NCBI RefSeq assembly: GCF_040361275.1
Contig: NZ_APNH01000002.1
Location: 868,001 to 932,000, forward strand
Length of the DNA stretch: 64,000 nucleotides
Direction: 5' to 3'
Source: Salinisphaera sp. T31B1
Lineage (GTDB): Bacteria > Pseudomonadota > Gammaproteobacteria > Nevskiales > Salinisphaeraceae
Shown here: positions 9,232-17,683 of the stretch, in pieces
Numbering within the stretch: the first letter of the stretch is position 1
How the letters are laid out: every line of letters starts with the position of its first letter
Notes under the pieces: generated by a model
Database searches by the model: none
What the model saw: the letters and a program-made list of their open reading frames with translations, nothing else
Told to the model about the DNA's origin: nothing
Translations under genes and position numbers: made by a program

Positions 9232-9863
9232 ACACGCTGCTCACCCAGACCCACGACGGCCTGCGCGATGATCTCGCGCTGATCTCGAACTGGATCACCC
9301 CGGGCGCGCGCGTGCTCGATCTGGGCTGCGGCGACGGCACCCTGCTCGCCCATCTGCAGCGCACCAAGAACGTCACCGGCTACGGCCTGGAAATCGATCC
9401 CGACAACGCCATCGCCTGCATCGGCCTCGGCGTGAACGTGCTCCAGCTCGATCTCGACGCGGGCCTGGATCAGTTCGAGGACAATAGCTTCGATTTCGTG
9501 GTCATGAGTTCGGCGCTACAGGAAGTCCAGCGACCGGATCAGCTCATCGAGGAAATGCTTCGCATCGGCCGTGATTCGATCGTGACCTTTCCCAACTTCG
9601 GTCACTGGCGGCCACGGCTGTCGCTGGGCCTGCGTGGTCTCATGCCGGTGTCCAAGGCCCTGCCGAACCGGTGGTACGATACGCCCAATATCCATCTGTG
9701 TACCGTTCGGGACTTCGAGGGACTATGTCGGGACAAACAGGTCGATATCGTACGGCGCCATGTCGTCAATCATGCCCACCGCAGCAATCTGGGCATGCGC
9801 GCGTTTCCCAATCTTCTGGGCGAGATCGCGCTCTACCAGCTGCGTCGTACCGTGGGCTTCTGA
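9228..9863 (+). CDS. metW: Methionine biosynthesis protein MetW
   Basis: This is a 211-aa class I methyltransferase-fold protein. The SAM-binding motif I is [15 protein letters not shown] (residues 29-43). MetW is needed with MetX for methionine synthesis in several proteobacteria, and is thought to activate or scaffold MetX. The GTG start overlaps the metX stop (GTGA), which supports translational coupling of the pair. The C-terminal segment ([24 protein letters not shown]) is typical of the family. Confidence 0.93.
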   Translation: MNTLLTQTHDGLRDDLALISNWITPGARVLDLGCGDGTLLAHLQRTKNVTGYGLEIDPDNAIACIGLGVNVLQLDLDAGLDQFEDNSFDFVVMSSALQEVQRPDQLIEEMLRIGRDSIVTFPNFGHWRPRLSLGLRGLMPVSKALPNRWYDTPNIHLCTVRDFEGLCRDKQVDIVRRHVVNHAHRSNLGMRAFPNLLGEIALYQLRRTVGF

Positions 9864-10300
9864 ATCTGATCCTGCTGGCCGGGCTGGTCGCCGGCCAAGT
9901 CGCCGCGAACCTCGCACATGCGGCTGGCTCGGTGGGCAGCGGCGCGTTTACCGTCCAGTACAGCGCGGTCAACAGCCTGCAGATTCCACCGGCGGTCGCC
10001 CAGGCCAACGGCATCGAGCGCGACGGCGAAACCGCGGTCGTCATGATCACGCTGCAAAAACCCGCGCCGGACGCTCCGCTACAAGCGGTACCCGCGACGG
10101 TCACCGGCAGCGCGAGAACCCTGATGGGCGATCGCCGTACGCTGACGTTCCGCCGCGTCGAAGGCGCGGGCAGTGTCTATTCCCTGGCCCGCGTCGCCGT
10201 CGAGGACGATCTGACCCTGACCTTCGATCTGACCGTAAAAGCCAGCGACGGCAGTGCGACCATCCCCGTCCGCTTCAACCAGACGTTCTATACCGAATAG
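9860..10300 (+). CDS. DUF4426 family exported protein, apparent CTG start
   Basis: A signal-peptide-like stretch ([21 protein letters not shown]) leads into a domain matching DUF4426 (FTVQYSAVNSLQIPPAVAQ, then LTFRRVEGAGSVYSLARV). DUF4426 genes commonly follow metW, and the function is unknown. In this frame there is no ATG, GTG or TTG near the signal peptide. The frame crosses the metW stop as CTGA, exactly where an ATGA coupled start would be expected, so I place the start at CTG 9860. Far-upstream in-frame starts (GTG 9671 or ATG near 9725) would add some 50 residues of metW-overlapping sequence and spoil the signal peptide. Confidence 0.75.
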   Translation: MNLILLAGLVAGQVAANLAHAAGSVGSGAFTVQYSAVNSLQIPPAVAQANGIERDGETAVVMITLQKPAPDAPLQAVPATVTGSARTLMGDRRTLTFRRVEGAGSVYSLARVAVEDDLTLTFDLTVKASDGSATIPVRFNQTFYTE

Positions 10301-10319
10301 TGATCTGCGCCCGAACGGG

Positions 10320-10345
10320 TGGGACCGACCGCTGGGACCGACCGC
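10320..10345. repeat. 13-bp perfect tandem direct repeat
   Basis: TGGGACCGACCGC occurs twice in tandem (10320-10332 and 10333-10345) in the short gap between the convergent DUF4426 and TerB genes. There is no obvious coding or terminator role. The GACCGACC core also occurs in the leader at 28.17 kb. Confidence 0.8.
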
Positions 10346-10362
10346 GGCATGGCCCCCGAGGC

Positions 10363-10809
10363 CTACTCGCCGGTTACGGCCAGCTTGGCGCGAATGAACT
10401 CGCTGTGCGGCAGATAGAGCAGCTCGGCGAGCTCGCGCAGCAGATGTTCTTCCTGAGCGTCGAGACGCTGGTCGGCGTAGGCCACGCGCCATAGCATCTC
10501 CAGTACTTCGCGCTTTTCCTCCGGCGCGAGCCCATCGTTGAGCGTTTTCAGATAGCTGTAGAGCGATACCGATTGTTCCGCGCGCGGCGCCGCAGCGTCG
10601 ATGAGGTCTTCGACTTCCACGTCATCGAGCGAGAAATGCGTTTTCAGCTGGCGACGGATCTCGTCGTATTCTGCCAAATCGTGCTCGTGATCGGCGTGCG
10701 CCATTTCCAGCAGAAGCACGGCCGCTGCAATACGTTTTGCCCGTTCCGGGTCACGCTCGGTGTGGTGCTCGGGCTCCAGCGCCTGGCGCAATGTATCGAA
10801 TAATCCCAT
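10363..10809 (-). CDS. TerB family tellurite resistance-like protein
   Basis: This 148-aa all-helical, acidic protein matches the TerB domain (AAAVLLLEMAHADHEHDLAEYDEIRRQL, then LWRVAYADQRLDAQEEHLLRELAELL). The paired acidic helices can bind divalent metals in TerB relatives. Stand-alone TerB proteins occur widely outside tellurite loci, and no other ter genes are nearby, so resistance to tellurite should not be assumed. AGAGGA lies upstream of the ATG as ribosome binding site. Confidence 0.85.
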   Translation of the reverse strand: MGLFDTLRQALEPEHHTERDPERAKRIAAAVLLLEMAHADHEHDLAEYDEIRRQLKTHFSLDDVEVEDLIDAAAPRAEQSVSLYSYLKTLNDGLAPEEKREVLEMLWRVAYADQRLDAQEEHLLRELAELLYLPHSEFIRAKLAVTGE

Positions 10810-10884
10810 GCTGTCCTCTTGACGATTCCTGTCACCGACAAATGCCTGGCGGGCAGATCGCGCTGCCGTTCCGGTCCACCGAGC

Positions 10885-11520
10885 CTAGCCTTGGAGAAAG
10901 GCAGCCACGCGTTTTCGCAGATCGGTCAGCCGCCCGTGCAGGAAATGGCCTGCACCCTCCAGAATCTGGACATCCACCGGCGGTCGGAGTTCGGAAACCG
11001 TCTCGATCGAGGCCCGGACATCGATCACATCGTCTGCATCGCCGAAGATCGCCAGCCAGTCAGTGTCCGGGCGCGGGACCGAGGCCTCGAAATAGGCCGC
11101 CGGAAACCCGACGGTCACCAGTCGCGGCACCGTCCGGCGCTCGGCGGCTCGCAGCGCGGCGGCCGAGCCGAACGAAAACCCGGCCAGCCCGCCGAGCTCG
11201 AGCGCCGAGGCGTCCGCGGCCCAGTCGCACACTGCGTGTACATCGTCGACCTCGCCAACGCCGGCATCGTAGCCGCCTTCGCTGCGGCCCACGCCGCGGA
11301 AATTGAAGCGAACCGAGGCAAAGCCGGACTGGGTCGCTGCCCGGCCGAGCATGAACACGACCTTGTTGTCCTTGGTGCCGCCCTGCTGAGGATGCGGATG
11401 ACAGACCACGATCACCCCGCGCGGCGAATCGTCCGGCAGATCGACATCGACCTCGATTGCGCCGGCCGGACCATCGATCAGACCGGTAGCGGACCGGGCG
11501 TCCACGGGCCATTCGAGCAT
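10885..11520 (-). CDS. Alpha/beta hydrolase (COG2945-like)
   Basis: This 211-aa serine hydrolase has an early CHPHPQQGGTKDNKV segment and a nucleophile elbow GFSFGS (S116). The probable acid is in IFGDADDVID and the His is in GAGHFLHG. This is the small alpha/beta hydrolase family often annotated as esterase or dienelactone hydrolase-like, with substrate unknown. It starts 3 nt after the stop of the CPA1 antiporter and is probably co-translated with it. Confidence 0.85.
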   Translation of the reverse strand: MLEWPVDARSATGLIDGPAGAIEVDVDLPDDSPRGVIVVCHPHPQQGGTKDNKVVFMLGRAATQSGFASVRFNFRGVGRSEGGYDAGVGEVDDVHAVCDWAADASALELGGLAGFSFGSAAALRAAERRTVPRLVTVGFPAAYFEASVPRPDTDWLAIFGDADDVIDVRASIETVSELRPPVDVQILEGAGHFLHGRLTDLRKRVAAFLQG

Positions 11521-11523
11521 GGT

Positions 11524-13407
11524 TCAGGCTCCCTCGTTGTACTGTATCGCCGCCGAACGTTCACTGGCCGCCTCGGCGCGTTCGGCGCGCGCCCGCCGCC
11601 GTTCGCTGGCGTCCTTCTTCGGGGCGTAGTAGATCACGGTATCGCCCTCGTCGGGCCGCGCATTGCCACTGGCCGGATGGAACAGCAGCGTCTTGTCGGC
11701 ATACAGTGTGGCGATGACGACTGCATCCGACGGGCAGTCACGCTTGAAGTCGTCGCGCGTGTAGCTGTCGGTGATACGGGTCTTGTAGAACTGCCAGTTC
11801 TGGAAGTGTTTGCGCCAGAGCTCTTCGTACTGGGCATCCTCGTGAAAGGCCGGCCGGCCACGCAGCGGGCGGGCCACCACGCGCGAGTCGTTGGATTCGT
11901 CCGCCGCATACATGGGCAGCTGGAATACCCGGTCGTGCTCGAGGCTGGTCACGAAATGCGAGCACACCAGGGCGTTGTATGCGTCGTTGCTGGTCGCGGC
12001 CAGCAGACAGGCGATTTCGTTGAGTTCCAGCGATTGCTGGATCTGATCGGACAGCACCTCACCGTAGAGCACGCGCACACCGGCAAGGCGCGCAGTACGC
12101 AGACGGTGCCAGGATGAGTCCACCAGCAGCACCTGGACATTGAGCTCATTGGTCAGCGCTCTCGCCAGCTCGGTCGACCAGGGCGATGCGCCGACGATGA
12201 GCACGCCATTGGGCTCGGCCGACAGCCGCAGCCAGCGCGACAGTCGGCCGATCGAAAAACCGTGCAGGATGACCGTGGAGAACACGATCGCGAAGATCAA
12301 CGGCAGCAGCTGCTCGGCGCCGCCGTAACCGGCCTCGACCATCCGCGGGCCGAACACACCGGCGACCGCGGCGGCCACGATACCGCGCGGCGCGATCCAT
12401 CCGACCAGCACCCGATCGCGCCAGTTCATGTCGGTGAACATCGTCGAGATGAATACCGCAGCCGGGCGCACTACGAACAGCACCGCCAGCACCAGCGCGG
12501 CCGCGTGCCAGTCCAGATGCAGCAGCACGTTCGGGTCGAGGTCCGCGGTCAGCACGATGAACACGGTCGAGACCATGAGAATCGTGATGTATTCCTTGAA
12601 TCGGCGGAGCTCGGCCATGCCGGCGATGGTCAGGTTGCCCATCACCATGCCCATGACCGTTACCGCCAGCAGCCCGGCCTCGGCGAAGATCTCGCTGGCG
12701 ATACCGTAGATCACCAGCACGAAAGCGAACGTCAACGGCGCCTTGAGATACTCCGGCACCCAGATCTGGTTGAATGCCTTGGCCAGCATCCAGGCGACAC
12801 CGCCGCCCAGAACGAGCGAGATCAGGATCGCCCAGCCCAGATCCACGAACACCTGGGCACCGTCGCCGGCGTCCACGCCGGCAAACACGAAATACTGGAA
12901 AACCAGCACCGCCAGCAACGCCCCAATGGGGTCGTTGATGATGCCTTCCCATTTCAGATACGACGCCGTGCGGCGGTTGAGCCCAGCCTGGCGCAGCATC
13001 GGTATGATCACGGTCGGGCCGGTGACGATGAGAATCGCGCCGAACAATAACGACACGGGCAGGCTCAGCTGGCCGATGTAATAGGCGGCCAGCGTGTACA
13101 GCAGCCACGACAGGGCCGCCCCCACAGAGACCAGCCGCTTCACCCCCGAAGCGGCTTCCTTGAACTCGTGCAGCCGCAGGCTCAACCCGCCTTCGAACAG
13201 GATCACGGCGACCGCCAGCCCCACCAGCGGCGACAGGACGGCGCCGATATCTTCGGACGGGTGCACGATTCCGAGCACCGGCCCGGCGAGTACGCCGCTG
13301 ACCAGAAACAGCACGATGGCCGGCATCTTCAACGACCAGGCGATCCACTGGGAGAACACGCCCAGCGCGACGATGGTGATGAGGATCAGAGAAAGATGAT
13401 GTTCCAT
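11524..13407 (-). CDS. CPA1-family cation/proton antiporter with RCK-like domain
   Basis: This 627-aa inner-membrane protein has about 12 hydrophobic segments from residue 5 to about 400, in the Na+(K+)/H+ exchanger fold. It includes the conserved INDPIGALLAVLVF ion-binding segment. A nucleotide-binding Rossmann domain follows (GVLIVGASPWSTELARAL), resembling RCK/TrkA-N domains, and then a charged tail. It would export Na+ or K+ and be gated by NAD(H) or a nucleotide. I chose the ATG at 13407; a more upstream in-frame start would add 23 Arg-rich residues before the first membrane segment. It leads a two-gene unit with the hydrolase. Confidence 0.88.
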   Translation of the reverse strand: MEHHLSLILITIVALGVFSQWIAWSLKMPAIVLFLVSGVLAGPVLGIVHPSEDIGAVLSPLVGLAVAVILFEGGLSLRLHEFKEAASGVKRLVSVGAALSWLLYTLAAYYIGQLSLPVSLLFGAILIVTGPTVIIPMLRQAGLNRRTASYLKWEGIINDPIGALLAVLVFQYFVFAGVDAGDGAQVFVDLGWAILISLVLGGGVAWMLAKAFNQIWVPEYLKAPLTFAFVLVIYGIASEIFAEAGLLAVTVMGMVMGNLTIAGMAELRRFKEYITILMVSTVFIVLTADLDPNVLLHLDWHAAALVLAVLFVVRPAAVFISTMFTDMNWRDRVLVGWIAPRGIVAAAVAGVFGPRMVEAGYGGAEQLLPLIFAIVFSTVILHGFSIGRLSRWLRLSAEPNGVLIVGASPWSTELARALTNELNVQVLLVDSSWHRLRTARLAGVRVLYGEVLSDQIQQSLELNEIACLLAATSNDAYNALVCSHFVTSLEHDRVFQLPMYAADESNDSRVVARPLRGRPAFHEDAQYEELWRKHFQNWQFYKTRITDSYTRDDFKRDCPSDAVVIATLYADKTLLFHPASGNARPDEGDTVIYYAPKKDASERRRARAERAEAASERSAAIQYNEGA

Positions 13408-13529
13408 GCGGTGTCCGGGGTCGTCGCCCGAAGGGCGGCGGCGCGCTCGACGTCGCGTGCGCGGGAATTCACGCAACCATAGACAGGTTGCCTACGCGGG
13501 ACAATACAGCGATCGGCCGACGCTCGGGA

Positions 13530-14195
13530 CTAGAGCGAATCCCAGCTGCCCTTGCGACGCTTGCGGAACAGCGGCAGCAACAGGCCGACGACGATACCGC
13601 CGATCATGATCAAGGCGCCGATCTTCATGCCTTCGCGGCGACTCTGCAGCGCCTCGTTCTCGTGGCGCAGGCGTTCGTTGTCGCTGCGCATTGACAGCAG
13701 CTGCTCGCGGAATTTCTCGTTCTCATCGCTGATCCGGATCGCATCGGCAGAGGTCTCGCGAATCTGCTGCAGCTGGCTGGACAACGACTTGTTTTCCGCG
13801 ACGAGCTCACGCTTGGTATTGCCAAGTTCTTCAGAGCCGCTCAACGCCTCGGACAGCTCGCTCTTGAGATCCGCGTTCTCGCTTTCGAGCTGCTGGGTCT
13901 GTGCCTTGAGCTGGTCGATCTGGGTGCGCGCGGCCGGCTCGTCCGACAGAAAACGGGTGAGCACGTAGCCGGTCGCCCCGCCGGCGGTGCGGATCTGGGT
14001 CCAGCCGCTGTCTTCGGACAGGGTTTCGAGTTTCTCCCCGGCATCCAGCAGCTGAGTAATCCGATAACCCGTACCCGGGCCCCGCCGCATGTTGATCGAC
14101 AGCTCGTCACTGACATACCGGGTGGCTGCGGTGGCGACGGTGCTGACGATGAGCAGACCCGCCAGGCCGGCGAGCAGTCCGATTCTGTAACGCAT
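13530..14195 (-). CDS. TIGR04211-type SH3 domain protein (YgiM-like)
   Basis: The 221-aa protein has a signal peptide (GLLAGLAGLLIVSTVATAA) and a bacterial SH3 domain (about residues 26-88; YVSDELSINMRRGPGTGYRI). A long coiled coil follows (about 90-190), then a C-terminal transmembrane helix (IGALIMIGGIVVGLLLPLF) and a basic cytosolic end (RKRRKGS). This order matches YgiM. SH3b domains usually contact peptidoglycan, so it may tether the inner membrane to the wall; the exact role is unknown. It precedes the antiporter gene by more than 120 bp, probably in its own unit. Confidence 0.88.
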   Translation of the reverse strand: MRYRIGLLAGLAGLLIVSTVATAATRYVSDELSINMRRGPGTGYRITQLLDAGEKLETLSEDSGWTQIRTAGGATGYVLTRFLSDEPAARTQIDQLKAQTQQLESENADLKSELSEALSGSEELGNTKRELVAENKSLSSQLQQIRETSADAIRISDENEKFREQLLSMRSDNERLRHENEALQSRREGMKIGALIMIGGIVVGLLLPLFRKRRKGSWDSL

Positions 14196-14369
14196 GCGTG
14201 ACCCTTGATGAACGGCACGGAACCCGGGGCCGGAGCCAAGCCGGCGACGTCGAGGCGCGAGTGTAGCAAACCGCTCGGAACCGGTGACACGTCATCAGAA
14301 GGCGCGACGGTTCTCGTCGGTCGCGATCGTCGCTAGACTGCGCGGGCCATTCGTTGTGACCGCCTGTCC

Positions 14370-15161
14370 ATGCAGCTGACCGATATCGGCGCCAATCTCG
14401 CGCATGAAAGCTTCGACGACGACCGCGACGCCGTCATAGACCGGGCGCAAGCCGCCGGCATCGAGCGCCTGATCGTCACCGGTAGCGATGCAGCGAGCAA
14501 TGCCCATGCCATCGATCTGGCCGCCCGCCACGGATCCTGCTTTGCCACGGCCGGTCTGCATCCGCATCACGCCGCCGAGTGGTCCGACACGCTGCTCAGC
14601 CAGATCGACGATGCGGCAGCACGTGGGGCAATCGTGGCGGTGGGCGAAACCGGGCTGGATTTCTTCCGCGACATCTCGCCGCGCGATCGCCAGGAACAGG
14701 TCTTTGCAGAGCAGCTGGATATCGCCTGCCGTCATCGGCTGCCGGCCTTTCTTCATCAACGCGATGCGCACGAGCGCTTCCTGCCGATTCTCGAAGCGGC
14801 ACGCCCGCGGTTGTCTCAGGCGGTCGTACACTGCTTTACCGACAGCCATGCAGCGCTGGATGCCTATCTGGCGCTTGATGTCTATATCGGCATTACCGGC
14901 TGGGTTTGCGACGAACGACGGGGCCGCACGCTCTACGATCTGGTTGCGCGTATCCCCGACGATCGGCTGCTCATCGAAACCGACTGCCCCTATCTCATGC
15001 CGCGGACCATTCGCCCGCGGCCCAAAACGCGCCGCAACGAGCCCGCCAACCTGCCGTGGGTGCTCGCTACCGTCGCTGCGGCACGTCACCAGACGCCGGA
15101 GCATGTCGCCGCCGCCACCCATGCCAATGCCGCACGCCTGTTCGGCCTGACCGATCAGTGA
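14370..15161 (+). CDS. tatD: TatD family metal-dependent hydrolase (3'-5' DNase)
   Basis: This 263-aa TIM-barrel metallo-hydrolase starts with LTDIGANLAHESFDDDRD, the TatD-specific start rather than the YcfH/TatD-relative one. Metal-binding and signature segments are visible: GLHPHHAAEW, GETGLDFFRD, VVHCFTDS and ETDCPYLMPR. E. coli TatD is a 3'-5' exonuclease implicated in DNA repair. No tatABC genes are nearby. It is divergent from the SH3 protein gene. Confidence 0.92.
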   Translation: MQLTDIGANLAHESFDDDRDAVIDRAQAAGIERLIVTGSDAASNAHAIDLAARHGSCFATAGLHPHHAAEWSDTLLSQIDDAAARGAIVAVGETGLDFFRDISPRDRQEQVFAEQLDIACRHRLPAFLHQRDAHERFLPILEAARPRLSQAVVHCFTDSHAALDAYLALDVYIGITGWVCDERRGRTLYDLVARIPDDRLLIETDCPYLMPRTIRPRPKTRRNEPANLPWVLATVAAARHQTPEHVAAATHANAARLFGLTDQ

Positions 15162-15234
15162 CGACTACGGATGGCCGCATGCTGCCCAAGCGCGCTATGC
15201 TGGCTCAGATCAACCAACACAAGGATCAAGCGGT

Positions 15235-15504
15235 ATGAGCGACAACGCAGACACCCAGGCGCTGAAGAAAGACATCGAGCGGCTGCGCAACGACCTGTCC
15301 GAGCTTGCCAAGAGCTATCGGGCGGAAGGCGAGAAACGCGCCCAGGCCGGTCTGGATTCGGCCCGCGGCCACTACGACGATCTGCGCAATGAAGCGGTTC
15401 GCCGCAAACAGGATCTGGGCAGCGAGATCGAATCCCGCCCGTTTACCAGCGTGCTCGCCGCGTTCGGCATCGGGCTCGTGCTCGGCAAACTCATCGGTCG
15501 ATAA
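15235..15504 (+). CDS. DUF883/ElaB-YqjD-like small membrane-anchored protein
   Basis: This 89-aa protein has an amphipathic, coiled-coil N-terminal two-thirds (ADTQALKKDIERLRNDLSELAK) and a single C-terminal glycine-rich membrane anchor (VLAAFGIGLVLGKLIGR), which is the YqjD/ElaB layout. In E. coli such proteins bind ribosomes and are induced in stationary phase. CAAGGATCAAGCGGT before the ATG supplies a ribosome binding site. It is followed after 3 nt by another small membrane gene, with which it forms an operon. Confidence 0.8.
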   Translation: MSDNADTQALKKDIERLRNDLSELAKSYRAEGEKRAQAGLDSARGHYDDLRNEAVRRKQDLGSEIESRPFTSVLAAFGIGLVLGKLIGR

Positions 15505-15507
15505 TCG

Positions 15508-15996
15508 ATGAATCCGAAGGCCACGCTGGCGAAGGTGTTCAGCCTCAACGTCATCATCTGGATGGCGATGCTGACGTTCTTTGCCGGACTCATGTTCTGT
15601 GCCGTCGGCGTCTACATGCTGCTGGCCGAGCGGTTGGGCGCCACTCAGGCGTCGCTTCTGACCGGAGGCGGGCTGATCGCGATCGTGGCGCTCGCGCTGA
15701 TCGTCGTGCTCATCGCAAGTAGCAGCGGCGGCAAAAAGAAGAAGAAGGCATCGGCTAGCAAGAATGCCACGCACGAGCCGGACAACATGATCGAACAGCA
15801 GTTGCGACCCGTGCTGGGCGACCGCGCGACCAACTGGGCCAAGCAGAATACCGGTCTGGCCGTGGTCGGCGCGCTGTCGGCCGGCGTCATCCTGGCCGCC
15901 AGCCCGCGTTTCCGCTCGCTGCTGATCGGTGCGGCCGGCCCGCTGGCGACACGCCGGATCATGCAGACGTTCAACGATCTGACCGACAGTCACTGA
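15508..15996 (+). CDS. Small membrane protein of unknown function
   Basis: This 162-aa protein was not recognised. It has two N-terminal transmembrane helices (about residues 12-35 and 45-70), then a Lys-rich cytoplasmic run (GGKKKKKASASKN), an acidic linker, and a third glycine/alanine-rich hydrophobic segment near 120-150. The layout resembles the DUF3618 or phage-holin-like proteins that accompany DUF883 genes, and the pair may act together on the membrane. A clear terminator follows, closing the two-gene unit. Confidence 0.75.
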   Translation: MNPKATLAKVFSLNVIIWMAMLTFFAGLMFCAVGVYMLLAERLGATQASLLTGGGLIAIVALALIVVLIASSSGGKKKKKASASKNATHEPDNMIEQQLRPVLGDRATNWAKQNTGLAVVGALSAGVILAASPRFRSLLIGAAGPLATRRIMQTFNDLTDSH

Positions 15997-16038
15997 CCGC
16001 CGCGCCGCGGCTGGCTAAGCCACGCGAAGCCGATCAAG

Positions 16039-16074
16039 GCGCCGACTCGTTCACGCGATTCGGCGCTTTTTTTT
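16039..16074 (+). terminator. Rho-independent terminator
   Basis: GCGCCGA (16039-16045) pairs with TCGGCGC (16060-16066), with an inner TCG/CGA pairing, followed by eight T. It ends the operon of the two small membrane proteins. Confidence 0.85.
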
Positions 16075-16437
16075 GGCACGCATGCCGCAAACCGGACACG
16101 TATCAAATGCGCCTGGCCGGCCAGACCGGCCGAACGACCAATCCGCGGATTCACGCCGGGCGATCACCTACTTGCCAATGGGCTCGACCCGCAGCAGAGG
16201 CTGCGCGCCCCATGCCCACGCGCCGCCAGGCGTCTCTCGGCAGGCTTGTGCCCACCTTTCGTTATGTCGAGATCAGGCTCGGCTCACCCCGGCTATTCCA
16301 ACATGTCGGTGAACGCGCTTGCCCGCGCCACTGACCCGTAGTCGTATCCGATCCGGGTGAGCGCGCATCCGAAGCTGCTCATTCGCACTACCTCACTACA
16401 GGGCCCGATAGAGGACACCGTTTTCCAAGGGGGAGAA
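16075..16437. other. Non-coding gap upstream of the outer-membrane protein
   Basis: About 360 bp between the terminator and the next gene. I see no convincing ORF, RNA gene or promoter pair. The last 15 bp hold a strong ribosome binding site (AAGGGGGAGAA) for the outer-membrane protein. The rest presumably contains its promoter. Confidence 0.5.
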
Positions 16438-17589
16438 ATGAATCACCGTATAACGGCAGCCTGCGTACTCATGCTCACCGGAACCGGCCTCGCCTGCGCG
16501 GCGGACCAGAGCGCGGCGCAAGGCGCCGAGCAGATCACAGCCCAGCAGGGCAATACCCGGCAAGACCGTGCCGCCGTCTCCGGCATTCTCATCGGCACGT
16601 TCCAGAATACGAGCCAGGATCGCGTTGACGGACAGTCGGTCGAGGCGGAAGGCAACGGCCAGCTTTATCTGTTCGGCGACCGCGATATGGGGCCAGGCAC
16701 CTGGCACCTGGAGGTACGCGCCGGCACCACGCCGCGCAGCCGCGGGGTGACACGCTTCTATGGCGAGGTCAACGATTCCGTCGGTGAAACGGTCGATGCC
16801 GACGGCAACGGACGTATTGCGGCCACCCAGTTCTACTACGAGCTCGACGCGGCCGGCGGCGACCTCGCGGTGGGCCTGCTTGATGCCACCGGCCTGCTGG
16901 ACGCCAACGACGTCGCCGACGACGAGTACACCCAGTTTCTCGGCACCTCGTTCGTGAACAATCCCAGCGTCGACTACCCGAGCTTCGCTCTGGGCGCGGA
17001 CTACCAGCGCGACATCAATGACAATCTCGGTTTTCAGGCCTTTCTGAGCAGCTCTGGCGGACTAGGCGACCAGGACGATCCCACTTACGGCAACGTCTTC
17101 GACGTGGGCGAAAGCGGCAAGGGCGTGTTCGCCGGAACCGAAATGCTCTGGGAAGCCGGCCCGCTCTATGGTGATGTGGGGGTATGGTACAACGGCGCCG
17201 ATCACACCGAACTCGCCCATCCGGGGCGCGACAGGAAAACAAATTACGGCACCTATACCAGCATCGGCAGTGGTCTGGCGGGCGGTCAATGGGTCGCCCA
17301 GGGCGGTATCGCCAACGACAAGGTCGCCGCGGCGGCCAACTTCATGGGTCTGGCCTACGAACACCCCGCTGGCGATGTCATCGTCGGCACTGGCGTCGCG
17401 CGTATCGGTGTCTCCGACGACCAACCGGAACCCGCCGATTCGGTCGTCCAGGCCGAGGTGTATGCGCGCATACCGTTGGGCAGAGACGTCTATGTCACCC
17501 CTGATCTGCAGTACGTCAACAACAGCGGCTTCGACCCGACGCTGGACGACGTGCTCGTCGCCGGTGCACGAGCCGGCCTGGAGTTCTAG
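16438..17589 (+). CDS. Predicted outer-membrane beta-barrel protein, family not identified
   Basis: This 383-aa protein has a signal peptide (ITAACVLMLTGTGLACA) and then alternating hydrophobic and polar strands with acidic loops. It ends in LEF, a C-terminal Phe as expected for BAM-inserted barrels. It has no Cys after the signal and is strongly acidic. It could be a porin of the carbohydrate-selective (OprB-like) type, but I see no signature that settles this. Start chosen at ATG 16438 because GGGGGAGAA lies just before it and the signal peptide begins there. A terminator follows. Confidence 0.75.
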   Translation: MNHRITAACVLMLTGTGLACAADQSAAQGAEQITAQQGNTRQDRAAVSGILIGTFQNTSQDRVDGQSVEAEGNGQLYLFGDRDMGPGTWHLEVRAGTTPRSRGVTRFYGEVNDSVGETVDADGNGRIAATQFYYELDAAGGDLAVGLLDATGLLDANDVADDEYTQFLGTSFVNNPSVDYPSFALGADYQRDINDNLGFQAFLSSSGGLGDQDDPTYGNVFDVGESGKGVFAGTEMLWEAGPLYGDVGVWYNGADHTELAHPGRDRKTNYGTYTSIGSGLAGGQWVAQGGIANDKVAAAANFMGLAYEHPAGDVIVGTGVARIGVSDDQPEPADSVVQAEVYARIPLGRDVYVTPDLQYVNNSGFDPTLDDVLVAGARAGLEF

Positions 17590-17623
17590 CCTGGGCGCGA
17601 CTGGCCGGCAACGCCGGAGCTGA

Positions 17624-17651
17624 AAAAGGCCACGCTGCGGCGTGGCCTTTT
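17624..17651. terminator. Bidirectional terminator between barrel gene and ilvD
   Basis: Perfect 12-bp stem (AAAAGGCCACGC / GCGTGGCCTTTT) with a TGCG loop. T-runs occur on both strands, so it can end both convergent genes. Confidence 0.85.
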
Positions 17652-17683
17652 CAATACGCCGATTGGTGGACGCACAGCCGCGG

